A DNA stretch of 64,000 nucleotides from Actinomadura fibrosa (GCF_900659615.1 NZ_CAACUY010000020.1:17379-81378), one strand, 5' to 3'; counted from the stretch's first letter, positions 24,563-33,963 are shown. Program-made: numbers and translations. The notes: generated by a model not told the origin, from the sequence alone.

Positions 24563-24775
24563 ATGGTTCATCGGTCGAATCGGGGGTCCGCGCTGAAGTG
24601 GCGCAAGGCAAGTGCGAGCGAGCCGGGGGATGACTGCGTGGAGGTCGCGGCGACCGGCCCGTCGGTGCTGGTCCGGGACTCGCACGACAGGTCGGGGGGC
24701 ATGCTGGCCCTCGACGGCGTCCAATGGCGGACGCTCGTGAACGCCATCCGGAACGGCGAGCTGGACGGCCGCTGA
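24563..24775 (+). CDS. DUF397 protein
   Basis: 70 aa from the ATG at 24563 (GGAGGG upstream). The DUF397 pattern is complete: LKWRKASASEPGDDCVEVA, VLVRDSHDRSGGMLAL, WRTLVNAIRNGELD. Such small proteins are partners of HTH/DUF5753 regulators, probably antagonising or being controlled by them. Unlike many pairs it is separated by a terminator and its own upstream region. Confidence 0.92.
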   Translation: MVHRSNRGSALKWRKASASEPGDDCVEVAATGPSVLVRDSHDRSGGMLALDGVQWRTLVNAIRNGELDGR

Positions 24776-24998
24776 GTCTTCCGGCTCAGCTTTCCCATCC
24801 GTCCGGGAATTGTCGAATGCCACAGTGGTGGGCGGCATTTTCCGGCGACTTCTGACAAGGGCGCGACAGGAGCCCCGTCAAGCCCGCCGCGGTCCCCGCC
24901 GGCCCGCGGCGGGCCGCACCGGGCCTGCACCAGGCCCCGTGCGTGGTCGGGGGGCCGTGCCCGCTGCGGTATCCCGGCCCACGTCCTAGCCTGGTGAC

Positions 24999-27900
24999 GT
25001 GGTCGATCACGCTCGCCGGCTGGACGCCGCGCTACCCGGGATGTTCCGCACCGGCCTCACCGCGCGGACGGCCTACTCCTCGGACGCCTCCATCTACCGG
25101 AAGGTCCCGGTCGCCGTCGCGGAGCCGCGCTCGGCGGAGGACGTCGCGCGGATCCTGGAGGTCGCGGGGGAGGAGGGCCTCCCGGTCACGATGCGCGGCG
25201 GCGGGACGTCCATCGCGGGCAACTCGATCGGCGCCGGGATCGTCGTCGACACCTCGCGGCACATGGACCGCATCCGCTCGATCGATCCCGTGGCGCGCAC
25301 CGCGGTGGTCGAGCCGGGCGTGGTGCTGGACGACCTGCGCGCCGCCGCGGCCCCGCACGGCCTGACGTTCGGCCCCGACCCGTCCAGCCACTCGCGCTGC
25401 ACCCTCGGCGGGATGATCGGCAACAACGCGTGCGGGTCGCACAGCGTGGCCTGGGGGATCACGTCCGCGAACGTCGAGGGCCTGCGGCTGCTGCTGCCCG
25501 GCGGCCGCGAGCTCGCCGCCCGCGCGGGGACGTCCGGCGACGCGGTCGTCAACGCCGAGCTGGCGAGGCTCCGCGACGCGCACCTGGCGCCGCTGCGGAC
25601 GGAGCTGGGCCGGTTCAGCCGCCAGGTGTCGGGCTACGGCCTGCACCATCTGCTGCCCGAGAACGGTTTCGACGTGGCGAAGGCGCTCGTCGGCGCGGAG
25701 GGGACGTGCGGCGTCGTCACGGAGGCGACCGTCCGGCTCGTCCCGGTTCCGAAGGCGCGCGCGCTCGCCGTGCTCGGCTTCCCGGACGTCTTCGTCGCCG
25801 CGGAGGTCGCGCCGTTCGCCGCGCGTGCGGGTGCGCTGACGGTCGAGGGAATGGCGTCCGACCTGCTCACCGCGCTGCGGAGCCAGCCGGGCCGGGCCGA
25901 TGCGGGCGCCGATCTGCCGCCCGGCGGCGGCTGGCTGTACTGCGAGGTCGGCGGGGACACCGTCGCCGAGGCGCGCGGCGCGGCGCACGCGCTCGCCGAG
26001 ATCGTCCGCGAGCGGGTCCCGGGGACGGCGTCCGTTGTCGTCGCCGACCCGGCGCGGACGCGGGCGCTGTGGTGGATCCGCGAGGCCGGCGCGGGCATCG
26101 TCACGCGGCTGCCCGACGGCGGCGAGGCGTGGGCGGGCTGGGAGGACTCGGCGGTCCCGCCCGCGCGGCTCGCCGGATACCTGCGGGAGCTGTACGGGCT
26201 GATGCGCGAGCACGGCCTGCGCGGCGTCCCGTACGGGCACTTCGGGGAGGGCTGCCTGCACCTCCGCCTCGACTTCGGGCTGGACGAGCCGCGCGGCGTC
26301 GCCGGGTACCGGGCCTTCGTCGAGGACGCCGCCCGCCTCGTCGTGTCCCACGGCGGGACGGTGTCCGGCGAGCACGGCGACGGCCGCGCCCGTTCGGAGC
26401 TGCTCGCCGCGATGTACTCGCCGGAGCTGCTGCGGGCGTTCGCCGCGTTCAAGGCCGTGTTCGACCCGGAACGCCGCCTCAACCCCGGCGTCATCGTGGA
26501 CCCGGCCCCGCTGGACGCCGATCTCCGCCCGGGCCCCGGCCGCGACGCGCTGCTCCGCTCAGACGGCGGCGCCCAACCCGCGACCCCCGGCCGCGACGCC
26601 TTCCTCCGCTCGGACGGCGGCGCCCGCCCCGCGACGCCCGGCCGCGACGCCCTCCTCCACTCGGACGGTGGCGCCCGCCGCGCGACCCCCGGCCGCCACG
26701 CGCTGCTTCGCTCGGACGGTCGCGCCCGCCCCGCGACGCCCGGCCGCGACGCGCTGCCGGTGACGGCTGTCCATGCGCTGACCAGGGACGGCGGGTCGTT
26801 CGCGGCGGCCGTCCACCGCTGCGTCGGCGTCGGCGCGTGCCGCAACCTGGACACCGGGTCGATGTGCCCGTCGTTCAAGGTGACGCGGGACGAGGTGCAC
26901 TCGACCCGCGGCCGGGCCCGCGTGCTGGCGGAGATGCTGCGCGGCGAGTCGATCCCGGACGGCTGGCGCTCGCGGGAGGCCGCGGAGGCGCTGGACCTGT
27001 GCCTGTCCTGCAAGGCGTGCGCGAGCGACTGCCCGGTGAACGTCGACATGGCGACCTACAAGGCGGAGTTCCTGTACCGCCACTACGCCGGGCGCCGCCG
27101 TCCGATGGCGCACTACTCGATGGGCTGGCTGCCGCTGTGGTCGCGGCTCGTGACGGCCGTGCCGGGGACGTCCCGCCTGGTGAACGCCGCGCTGGCCCGC
27201 CGTCCGGTCGCCGCGGCGGTGAAGCGGGCGGCGGGCGTCGAGCCGCGCCGCGCGATGGTCCGGTTCGCGGAGCAGACGCTGCGCGGATGGTTCCGGACGG
27301 CGCACGGCGGCCCGAAGGCGGCGGGGCCCGCGGGCACGGTGGTGCTCTGGCCCGACACGTTCACCGAGCACCACGAGCCCGAGGCCGGGCGGGCGGCGGT
27401 CGAGGTGCTGGAGGCCCTCGGCTACCGCGTCCTGATCCCGCCGGGCCGCGTCTGCTGCGGGCTGACCTGGCACTCCACCGGCCAGCTCGGTGTCACCCGG
27501 CGCGTCCTGGAGCACACGCTCGGCGTGCTCGCGCCGGCCCTCGACGCGGGCCTGCCGGTCGTCGGGCTGGAACCGTCCTGCACGGTGATGCTGCGCGACG
27601 AGGCGCCCGAGCTGCTCCCGGACGATCCGCGCGCGAAGCGGCTCGCGGACGCCACCGTCACCCTCGCCGAGCTGGTCGACCGGCACGACGGCGCGTGGCC
27701 GTTCGAGCGGCTGGACTCCGCCGCCGTCGCGCAGGTGCATTGCCACCAGGAGGCCAAGGGCTCCTACGCGCCCGATCTCGCCGTCCTGCGCAGGCTCGGC
27801 GTGGACACCGATGTCGTCGGCGCCGGCTGCTGCGGCCTCGCCGGGAACTTCGGCTTCGAGCCCGGCCACTGGGACGTCTCGCAGGCGTGCGCCGAGCGCG

Positions 27901-28043
27901 AGCTGTACCCGAAGGTGCGCGCGGCGGACGGCGCGATGGTCCTCGCCGACGGCTTCTCCTGCCGGACGCAGGTCGCGCAGGGCACCGGCCGCCGCGCCCT
28001 CCACCTCGCGGAGGTCCTCCGGAAGGCGCTCCCGAAGGCCTGA
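24999..28043 (+). CDS. FAD-binding and Fe-S oxidoreductase fusion (D-lactate/2-hydroxy-acid dehydrogenase type)
   Basis: 1014 aa, GTG start. FAD_binding_4 domain (about 30-200: MRGGGTSIAGNS, GPDPSSHSRCTLGGMIGNNACG), FAD-oxidase C domain (to about 505: HFGEGCLHLRLDF, GEHGDGRARSE), then a 17-residue tandem-repeat linker (513-580). Next is a 4Fe-4S region (CVGVGACRN...MCPSF; LCLSCKACASDCPVNVD) and two CCG blocks (CCGLTWHSTGQ, EPSC; CHQEA, GCCGLAGNFG). It joins GlcD/Dld-like and GlpC/LutA-like parts and probably oxidises D-lactate or glycolate, passing electrons to membrane carriers. Confidence 0.92.
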   Translation: MVDHARRLDAALPGMFRTGLTARTAYSSDASIYRKVPVAVAEPRSAEDVARILEVAGEEGLPVTMRGGGTSIAGNSIGAGIVVDTSRHMDRIRSIDPVARTAVVEPGVVLDDLRAAAAPHGLTFGPDPSSHSRCTLGGMIGNNACGSHSVAWGITSANVEGLRLLLPGGRELAARAGTSGDAVVNAELARLRDAHLAPLRTELGRFSRQVSGYGLHHLLPENGFDVAKALVGAEGTCGVVTEATVRLVPVPKARALAVLGFPDVFVAAEVAPFAARAGALTVEGMASDLLTALRSQPGRADAGADLPPGGGWLYCEVGGDTVAEARGAAHALAEIVRERVPGTASVVVADPARTRALWWIREAGAGIVTRLPDGGEAWAGWEDSAVPPARLAGYLRELYGLMREHGLRGVPYGHFGEGCLHLRLDFGLDEPRGVAGYRAFVEDAARLVVSHGGTVSGEHGDGRARSELLAAMYSPELLRAFAAFKAVFDPERRLNPGVIVDPAPLDADLRPGPGRDALLRSDGGAQPATPGRDAFLRSDGGARPATPGRDALLHSDGGARRATPGRHALLRSDGRARPATPGRDALPVTAVHALTRDGGSFAAAVHRCVGVGACRNLDTGSMCPSFKVTRDEVHSTRGRARVLAEMLRGESIPDGWRSREAAEALDLCLSCKACASDCPVNVDMATYKAEFLYRHYAGRRRPMAHYSMGWLPLWSRLVTAVPGTSRLVNAALARRPVAAAVKRAAGVEPRRAMVRFAEQTLRGWFRTAHGGPKAAGPAGTVVLWPDTFTEHHEPEAGRAAVEVLEALGYRVLIPPGRVCCGLTWHSTGQLGVTRRVLEHTLGVLAPALDAGLPVVGLEPSCTVMLRDEAPELLPDDPRAKRLADATVTLAELVDRHDGAWPFERLDSAAVAQVHCHQEAKGSYAPDLAVLRRLGVDTDVVGAGCCGLAGNFGFEPGHWDVSQACAERELYPKVRAADGAMVLADGFSCRTQVAQGTGRRALHLAEVLRKALPKA
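26535..26738 (+). repeat. Intragenic 51-bp tandem repeat, four units plus a partial
   Basis: Four consecutive 17-codon units beginning P-G-R-D/H-A-L/F-L-R/H-S-D-G-G/R-A, starting at 26535, 26586, 26637 and 26688, with a partial fifth at 26739. They lie exactly between the flavin and Fe-S halves of the oxidoreductase and keep the reading frame. Confidence 0.93.
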
Positions 28044-28087
28044 CGCGCCGCGACCGCGGTGGCGGTCCGTTCGGGGCGGGCGGACGA

Positions 28088-28136
28088 ACCCTGAGCCGAC
28101 CCTGAGCGGACCCTGAACCATCCCTGATCACCCTGT
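28088..28136 (+). promoter_or_regulatory. Phased ACCCTGA direct repeats upstream of the secreted hydrolase gene
   Basis: ACCCTGA at 28088, 28099 and 28110, TCCCTGA at 28121 and ACCCTGT at 28130. The first four are spaced exactly 11 bp, one helical turn, as in binding sites of OmpR-type response regulators. The array ends 62 bp before the ATG at 28199. Confidence 0.65.
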
Positions 28137-28198
28137 CGCGGGATGTATCGCCGTCCTAGCGTGATGATCACGATCCTCCGCCGGAAGGACAGCTCATC

Positions 28199-29734
28199 AT
28201 GCTGCGAAAGCACAGGCAGGCCGCCTGGGGCGCGACCGTCGCGGCGGGCCTCGCGCTCGGTGCCGTGGCCGTCCCGTCCACTCCGGGATCCGCGGAGGCG
28301 GCGCCCGACCCGGCGTCCGGCCGAACGTCCATGTCGGTCGGCGCCCGCGGGCCGATCGCGTGGACGGCCTGCGGCCCGGACCGCAAGGCCGAGTGCGCCA
28401 CACTGCGGCTCCCCGTCGACTGGGCGCATCCGGAGGGGGAGACGTTCGGGCTCGCCATCGCCCGCCGCAAGGCCCTCGACCGCAAGGCCCGCGTCGGCAC
28501 GCTCGTGTTCGGGCCCGGCGGCCCCGGCGACTCGGGTGTGAAGCGGGTGACCGAGCTCAAGGGCGGCATCGACCGGTTCAGCGACCGGCTCCGGCAGCGC
28601 TTCGACATCGTCAGCTTCGATCCGCGCGGGGTCGGCGAGAGCAACCCGGTCACGTGCTCCGCGGCCCTGCTCGACGCGCGCCCGTCACCGGTGATCACCA
28701 GCGCGGCGGAGTTCGACGCCACCCTCGCCTACAACGCGCGGCTGCGGGACGACTGCCGCGCGCGCACCGGCCCGGTCTACGACCACGCCGACACGCTCAG
28801 CACCGTCCGGGACGTGGACGCGATCCGCGCCGCGCTCGGCGAGCCGAAGCTGACCTTCCACGGCAGCTCGTACGGCACGCTGCTCGGCCAGATGTACGCC
28901 GAGACGTACCCGAGGCGGATCCGCGCCATGGTGCTGGAGAGCGTCACCGACCACAGCGTCCGCCGGACCGGGCGGTTCCTCGACACCGAGATCGGCGCGG
29001 CGCAGGACTCGTTCGAGCAATTCGCGGCCTGGTGCGACCGCACGGCGTCCTGCGCCCTGCACGGCAGGGACGTGCACGCCGTCTGGAGCGACCTGCGCGC
29101 CCGCGCCGCCCGCGGCGAGCTGGCCGACCCGAGCGCGCCCGGCGCGGCGATCCCGGAGTTCGGCCTGGTCCTGATGGCCTACAAGGCCTTCTATGACCCG
29201 GACTGGGCGGGCCTCGCGCAGAAGCTCGCGGCCCTCGCGGCGAGCAAGCCGCTGAAGCGCACCTCGTCCCGGACGGCACCGGTCACGCCCACCCCACCGG
29301 CGGAAGTCACGGGCAAGGACAACTTCACCGCGCAGTTCTGCTCCGACTGGAGCCTCCCGGTGCGGAACTACGCGGAGTTCGCCGCGCACATGCGGCGCCT
29401 TGAGAGGATCGCGCCGGACATGGCGCACGCCCGTCCGCTGATGGCCGTGTCCGTGTGCCTGGGCTGGCCGCGGCCCGTCCGCAACCCGCAGCACCGGCTG
29501 GACGTGCGCGGCAGCGCGCCGATCCTGCTCGCGAACTCGGTGCACGACCCCGCCACGCCGTACGTGTGGGCGCGCAGCGTTGCCCGGCAGCTCGGCCGGA
29601 CGGGCACGCTCCTCACCTACGCGGGCGCGGGCCACGGCTCCTACAACAGCGGGTCCTGCATGCGGGACACGATCGACGCCTACCTGATCTCGCTCGAAGT
29701 CCCGGCGCGCGGCACCACCTGCCCCGCCACCTGA
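28199..29734 (+). CDS. Secreted alpha/beta hydrolase, tripeptidyl-aminopeptidase type
   Basis: 511 aa; GGAAGGA upstream of the ATG. Signal peptide of about 34 residues ending A-E-A-A. Abhydrolase fold: oxyanion strand VFGPGGPGDSG, FDPRGVGES, nucleophile elbow HGSSYGTLLG, Asp in NSVHDPATPY and His in GAGHGSYN. The C-terminal TAP-like domain includes QFCSDW and paired cysteines. Close to Streptomyces tripeptidyl aminopeptidase/SlpD-type enzymes that trim N-terminal peptides outside the cell. The phased repeat upstream suggests response-regulator control. Confidence 0.92.
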   Translation: MLRKHRQAAWGATVAAGLALGAVAVPSTPGSAEAAPDPASGRTSMSVGARGPIAWTACGPDRKAECATLRLPVDWAHPEGETFGLAIARRKALDRKARVGTLVFGPGGPGDSGVKRVTELKGGIDRFSDRLRQRFDIVSFDPRGVGESNPVTCSAALLDARPSPVITSAAEFDATLAYNARLRDDCRARTGPVYDHADTLSTVRDVDAIRAALGEPKLTFHGSSYGTLLGQMYAETYPRRIRAMVLESVTDHSVRRTGRFLDTEIGAAQDSFEQFAAWCDRTASCALHGRDVHAVWSDLRARAARGELADPSAPGAAIPEFGLVLMAYKAFYDPDWAGLAQKLAALAASKPLKRTSSRTAPVTPTPPAEVTGKDNFTAQFCSDWSLPVRNYAEFAAHMRRLERIAPDMAHARPLMAVSVCLGWPRPVRNPQHRLDVRGSAPILLANSVHDPATPYVWARSVARQLGRTGTLLTYAGAGHGSYNSGSCMRDTIDAYLISLEVPARGTTCPAT

Positions 29735-29765
29735 CCGGTCGCCGTTCCCGCCCCGCGCGGCGGCG

Positions 29766-29809
29766 GGGAAGGCCGATGCCCGGACCGGGGCCCGGACATC
29801 GGCCTTCCC
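29766..29809. terminator. Bidirectional terminator between hydrolase and NmrA-like genes
   Basis: 13-bp arms GGGAAGGCCGATG and complement, with extra C-C/G-G pairs inside the loop, between two convergent genes. Confidence 0.85.
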
Positions 29810-29820
29810 TTCCGGCAGAT

Positions 29821-30654
29821 TCAGGACGTCCTGAACTCGTCGGCGTGGGCCACGGCCCATTCGCGGAACGTGCGAGGCGAGCGCCCGGTCACGTCCCGCA
29901 CCGTGGAGCGGACGACCGACTCGTCGAGCGAGCCGCCGACGTAGAAGTCGAAGAACGCGTCGACGTACTCGGCGGGCATGGACGCGGTCATCTCCGCGCG
30001 GGCCTCGTCGTCCGGCTGGACCTCGAAGCGCAGGTCGCGGCCCAGCACCTCGCCGAGGACGCGGACCTGGTCGGCGGGCAGCAGCGACTCAGGCCCGGTC
30101 GGGTAGTACACCTTGCCCTCGTGGTCGTCCTCCCGCAGGGCCACCGCCGCGACGGCCGCGATGTCGAACGGGTCGACCGCCGCGGCGCGGACGCCGGCGA
30201 AGGGCAGCCGCAGCGTGTTCCCGGCGCGGAGCTTCGGCAGCCAGCGCAGCGCGTTGGAGAAGAACGCGGTGGGGCGCAGGATCGTCCAGGGCAGCCCCGA
30301 GTCGTGGACCGCGCGCTCGGTGAGGATCATGTACCGGCTCACCGCGTTGCCGAGGTCACCGCTCCCCGCCGACCCGCCCGTGACCTGGACGACGCGCTCC
30401 ACGCCCGCGCGCCGGGCCTCGTCCAGGACGCCCGGCATGTCGCGGTAGCCGGGCAGCAGGAAGACCCCGCGGACGCCCACGAGCGCCGGGGCCAGTGACG
30501 CGGGATCGTCCAGGTCGCCGGTCACGTACTCGACCCCCGGGACCTCCGTCGCGGGCGGCTTGCGGACGAGGGCCCGCACCGGTTCGTCCGCCGTGGCCAG
30601 GATGCGGACCAGTTCTGAGCCGATGTTGCCGGTGGCGCCGGTGACCAGGAGCAT
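29821..30654 (-). CDS. NmrA-like NAD(P)-binding protein (atypical SDR)
   Basis: 277 aa from the ATG at 30654 (GGAAGGA upstream). Rossmann start MLLVTGATGNIGSELVR (G-x-x-G-x-x-G), then VEYVTGDLDDPASLAPAL, VERVVQVTGGSAG, LPWTILRPTAFFSN and a C-terminal DUF-like helix region. Members are NAD(P)H sensors, redox regulators or quinone/azo reductases. It lies 47 bp downstream of a classical SDR on the same strand, likely one transcription unit. Confidence 0.88.
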   Translation of the reverse strand: MLLVTGATGNIGSELVRILATADEPVRALVRKPPATEVPGVEYVTGDLDDPASLAPALVGVRGVFLLPGYRDMPGVLDEARRAGVERVVQVTGGSAGSGDLGNAVSRYMILTERAVHDSGLPWTILRPTAFFSNALRWLPKLRAGNTLRLPFAGVRAAAVDPFDIAAVAAVALREDDHEGKVYYPTGPESLLPADQVRVLGEVLGRDLRFEVQPDDEARAEMTASMPAEYVDAFFDFYVGGSLDESVVRSTVRDVTGRSPRTFREWAVAHADEFRTS

Positions 30655-30701
30655 GCGATGTCCTTCCGGACGAGTCGGGGGGCTTGCAGGGGGCGTGCGG
30701 C

Positions 30702-31367
30702 TTACCAGGGGAGGGGGCGGCCGTCCCGGAAGAATCCTCCGGTCGGGCCGTCGTCGGGCAGGGTCGCGGCCCAGACCACGCTGGCCGCGCCGTCGGCCAC
30801 CGGACGGCCGCCGGGACCGCCCATGTCGGTCGCGACCCAGCCGGGGCAGACCGCGTTGACGAGGACGCCCTCGGCGCGCAGCTCGGCGGCGAGCATCCGC
30901 GTCAGCGCGTTGAGCGCGACCTTGGAGACCGTGTAGGCGGGGGTGCCGCCGCCCAGGTTCGTCAGCGACGCGGCCTCGCTGGAGACGTTGACGACGCGGG
31001 GGTGGTCGCTGCGGCGGAGCGCGGGCAGCAGCGCCTGGGTCAGGCGCCACGCGCCGTAGAGGTTGGTCTCGGCCGCCTCGCGGACGACGCCGAGGTCCGC
31101 CGTCACCGCGCGCTGCCAGGTGTCGTAGGTGATCGCGGCGTTGTTGACCAGGACGTCCAGCCGCTCGATGCCGGCGGCGGCGCGCTCGATGTCCGCCTCG
31201 GACGTCACGTCCAGCCGGACCGGCCGCGCGCCGACGCGCCGTGCCGCCTCCTCGGCGGCCTCCGGCCGGCGGGCGCCGAGGAGCACCTCGTGGCCGCGCG
31301 CCGCGAGCTGCCGGCACACCTCCAGCCCGATGCCCCGGTTGGCCCCCGTCACCAGCGTGACCGTCAC
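30702..31367 (-). CDS. Short-chain dehydrogenase/reductase
   Basis: 221 aa from the GTG at 31367 (GGGGAGGAG upstream). Classical SDR: TLVTGANRGIGLEV cofactor loop, LDVLVNNAAI, catalytic Ser in VVNVSSEAASL, YTVSK (Tyr-x-x-x-Lys), and PGWVATDMGG. It resembles carbonyl-reductase-like SDRs. Substrate not evident. Probably co-transcribed with the NmrA-like gene. Confidence 0.9.
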   Translation of the reverse strand: MTVTLVTGANRGIGLEVCRQLAARGHEVLLGARRPEAAEEAARRVGARPVRLDVTSEADIERAAAGIERLDVLVNNAAITYDTWQRAVTADLGVVREAAETNLYGAWRLTQALLPALRRSDHPRVVNVSSEAASLTNLGGGTPAYTVSKVALNALTRMLAAELRAEGVLVNAVCPGWVATDMGGPGGRPVADGAASVVWAATLPDDGPTGGFFRDGRPLPW

Positions 31368-31523
31368 GTCGCGCTCCTCCCCGTCGCCCGCTCCGGACGG
31401 GGAGCCCGTCCTCCGCCCGGCCACCAGAATGATCGCGCCCGCTCGCCGCGCCCGTCCAATACCGGCCGTGATAGCCGCCCGTTATCGGCTAATGACCGGC
31501 CCCACCTCCGGCGGAAAAGCCGA

Positions 31524-31574
31524 ACGGCGGCGTGTCGCCCTCAAACGAGGTCCAGTAGGGCGACACGCCGCCGT
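31524..31574 (-). terminator. Strong terminator downstream of the lipase gene
   Basis: 18-bp perfect arms (ACGGCGGCGTGTCGCCCT and complement) with a 15-nt loop, 25 bp after the lipase stop in its direction of transcription. Confidence 0.88.
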
Positions 31575-31599
31575 CATCGTGCGGGAGGCGGTGGATGGC

Positions 31600-32865
31600 T
31601 CAGGCGGCGCAGTTTCCCTGGACGGGCTTCCCGGCGAACCGGTCGGTAAGGAAGGCGACCGCGTCCGGCTCGCTCTGCAAGGCGGCGAGGACGTGTTCAG
31701 CGAGCGTGTACTGCTTCCAGGTCACGTTCGCGCCCTTGGCGCACCACGCCTTGTGGAGGGCGTCGGCCTGCTGGAACGGGATGATCTCGTCGAGCAGCCC
31801 CTGCCCCTGGAACACGGGGACGCTCGGCGCCGTGGAGCCGAGCTTGTTGGCGTCCAGCGCGGACTGCCACGCCGCCGTCTCCAGCGGGTTGCTCGTCGTG
31901 TAGTCGCCGATCCTCTTGAACGCGGTGTCGATCAGCGTTGAGACGCCGTCGAAGCTCAGCAGGCAGACGTTCTGCGCCTTCTTGAGCAGCTCGCGGCCCC
32001 GGTCGTTGAGGTATTTGGCGAGGTCCAGCTCCGGGTAGGCGGTGTCGTAGCCGACCGCGGCCATGAACATCAGCGCGACGAACGGCGAGCCGTCCAGGCC
32101 GGCGGCGACGGCGCGGAGGTCCGCCGGGACGCCGCCCGCGACGGCGCCCTTGAGCTGGAGCTCGGGCGCGTAGGACTTCGCCAGCTCCGCCGCCCAGCCC
32201 GCCGACGTCCCGCCCTGCGAGTAGCCCCAGACCGCGACCGGCCCGTCGCCGAGCCCGGCGGCGGGTAGCCGCTGCGCGGCCCGTGCCATGTCGAGGACGG
32301 CCTTGCCCTGCGACCTGCCGACCTCGTAGGTGTGCTGGCCCGGCGTCCCGAGCCCCTCCATGTCGGTGATCGTGACGGCCCAGCCCCGGCTGAGCGCGTC
32401 GGCGATGAACAGCTCCTCGTAGTCGTATCCCTGCGTCAGCGTGTAGGACGGGGCGCACGAGTCGCCGAGCCCGCGCGTCCCGACGGCGTAGGAGACGAGC
32501 GGCCGCCTGCCGGGGCCCGTCCACGCCGCGGTCGGGACGAGCACCGTGCCCGACACCGCGATCGGCGCGCCCTTGACGGATTCCGACCGGTAGAGGACCT
32601 GCCACGACTTGACGCCGCCGTAGGGCGCCTTGCTGAACGGGTCGACGGTGAAGACCGCCTCCCGCGACCGGATGACGTCCCCTGGGCTGCCCGCGGGGAG
32701 CGGCGAGGGCGGCGTGTAGAACGGATCCTCGGCGGGAGGCGCGGCGGCGTGCGGAGCGGCCTGCGGCGCGGCGTGCGCGGTCCCTTGCAGGGCGGTCGCG
32801 GTCATGGCGGCCCCGAGGCAGGAGGCCAGCGCGGTGCGCAGGATCCGGCGGACTCTGGTGTGCAT
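31600..32865 (-). CDS. Secreted lipase (secretory lipase / LIP family)
   Basis: 421 aa from the ATG at 32865; upstream reading is open but is not signal-peptide-like. Signal peptide of about 32 residues (RRILRTALASCLGAAMTATALQGTAHA). Family features: FYTPPSPLP near the mature start, VLYRSES, YAVGTRGLGDSCAPSYTL, the nucleophile elbow WGYSQGGTSAGWAAE, FQGQGLLDEIIPF (Asp region) and LAEHVLA (His). It hydrolyses triacylglycerols or other esters outside the cell. A LysR gene is divergent, 157 bp away, and may control it. Confidence 0.9.
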   Translation of the reverse strand: MHTRVRRILRTALASCLGAAMTATALQGTAHAAPQAAPHAAAPPAEDPFYTPPSPLPAGSPGDVIRSREAVFTVDPFSKAPYGGVKSWQVLYRSESVKGAPIAVSGTVLVPTAAWTGPGRRPLVSYAVGTRGLGDSCAPSYTLTQGYDYEELFIADALSRGWAVTITDMEGLGTPGQHTYEVGRSQGKAVLDMARAAQRLPAAGLGDGPVAVWGYSQGGTSAGWAAELAKSYAPELQLKGAVAGGVPADLRAVAAGLDGSPFVALMFMAAVGYDTAYPELDLAKYLNDRGRELLKKAQNVCLLSFDGVSTLIDTAFKRIGDYTTSNPLETAAWQSALDANKLGSTAPSVPVFQGQGLLDEIIPFQQADALHKAWCAKGANVTWKQYTLAEHVLAALQSEPDAVAFLTDRFAGKPVQGNCAA

Positions 32866-33022
32866 CGGCCCGGAAACCCTTCGGTCGTCCCCCGTACCGT
32901 CCCGGTGACGGCTCCCCGACCCTAAAGTAATTAGACACTTATTCCAATGAGCTCCGCGGCGCAAGCAGCGCGCCCGTTTTGTCCGGTGCTGACAAGGCGG
33001 GGGAGAAGTTACGCTTCGCCAG

Positions 33023-33928
33023 GTGGATGCACATCTGCGGGACCTGCGGTACTTCGTCGCGATCGCCGAGGAGCTCAGCTTCACCCGCGCCGCCGCGCGG
33101 CTCTTCGTGTCCCAGCCCGCGCTCAGCAAGCAGCTCAAGCAGCTGGAGGAGCAGCTCCGCGTCCGCCTCGTCGACCGCGACCGCCGCGCCGTCGCGCTCA
33201 CCGCCGCGGGCCGGGCCCTGCTCCCCGCCGCCCGGGAGATCCTCTGCGCGTGGGACGAGGCGCAGCGCGCCGTCAGCGACGCCGCCGCGACCGAGGCGTC
33301 CGTCCTGACGGTCGGCCTGTCCACGAGCGTCGGGCGCGGGCTGCTCGCGGACATGCGCGCCCGGTTCGCCGAACGCCGCCCCGCCTGGAGCATCCGGTTC
33401 CGCCAGGTCGACTGGGACGACCCGACCGCCGGGCTCGCCGACCGCGCGGTCGACGTCGCCTTCGTCTGGCTGCCGATCCCGCGGCAGGACGCGTTCACCG
33501 TCCAGGTCGTCGCCGAGGAGCCGCGCAGCGTGGCGCTCCGCGACGACCACCCCCTCGCCGGACGCGAGACCGTCGCGTTCCGCGAGCTGCTGGACGAGCC
33601 GTTCCTCGCTCTCCCCGAGGCCGCCGGACCGCTCCGCGACTTCTGGCTCGCCCTGGACCAGCGCGGCGGGCACCCGGTGAACATCGGCGCCACGGTCGCG
33701 AACGCCGACGAGACGTTCGCCGCCCTGGAGAACGGCAGCGGCATCGTGCTGATGGCCTCGGGCAACGCCGCCATCTACCGGCGTCCGGGCATCGCCGCCG
33801 TCCCCGTCACCGGGCTGCCGCCGAGCCGCCTCGCGCTCGCGTGGCGCGCCGGCGACCACCGCACCGCGATCCGCGACCTGCTCTGCACGCTGCTGCCCGA
33901 CCCGCGCTGCGAGCCCGCCACCACCTGA
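33023..33928 (+). CDS. LysR-family transcriptional regulator
   Basis: 301 aa from the GTG at 33023. HTH: LRDLRYFVAIAEELSFTRAAARLFVSQPALSKQLKQLEEQL, followed by an effector domain (about 90-290). It is divergent from the secreted lipase; LysR proteins usually control the divergent neighbour, so the lipase is the likely target (inference). It ends 35 bp from the AlkB gene, which is convergent. Confidence 0.9.
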   Translation: MDAHLRDLRYFVAIAEELSFTRAAARLFVSQPALSKQLKQLEEQLRVRLVDRDRRAVALTAAGRALLPAAREILCAWDEAQRAVSDAAATEASVLTVGLSTSVGRGLLADMRARFAERRPAWSIRFRQVDWDDPTAGLADRAVDVAFVWLPIPRQDAFTVQVVAEEPRSVALRDDHPLAGRETVAFRELLDEPFLALPEAAGPLRDFWLALDQRGGHPVNIGATVANADETFAALENGSGIVLMASGNAAIYRRPGIAAVPVTGLPPSRLALAWRAGDHRTAIRDLLCTLLPDPRCEPATT

Positions 33929-33963
33929 CGGCGGACGGCCGCGACGCGACCTGACGGCGGACG

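Noticed and set aside
25430..28105. 891-codon plus-strand frame inside the FAD/Fe-S gene
   Set aside because: Arg-rich alternative frame of the oxidoreductase; all cofactor motifs are in the other frame.
32866..33774. N-terminal extension of the lipase reading frame
   Set aside because: It runs antisense through the LysR gene, is Ser/Arg-rich, and a clear signal peptide begins at 32865.
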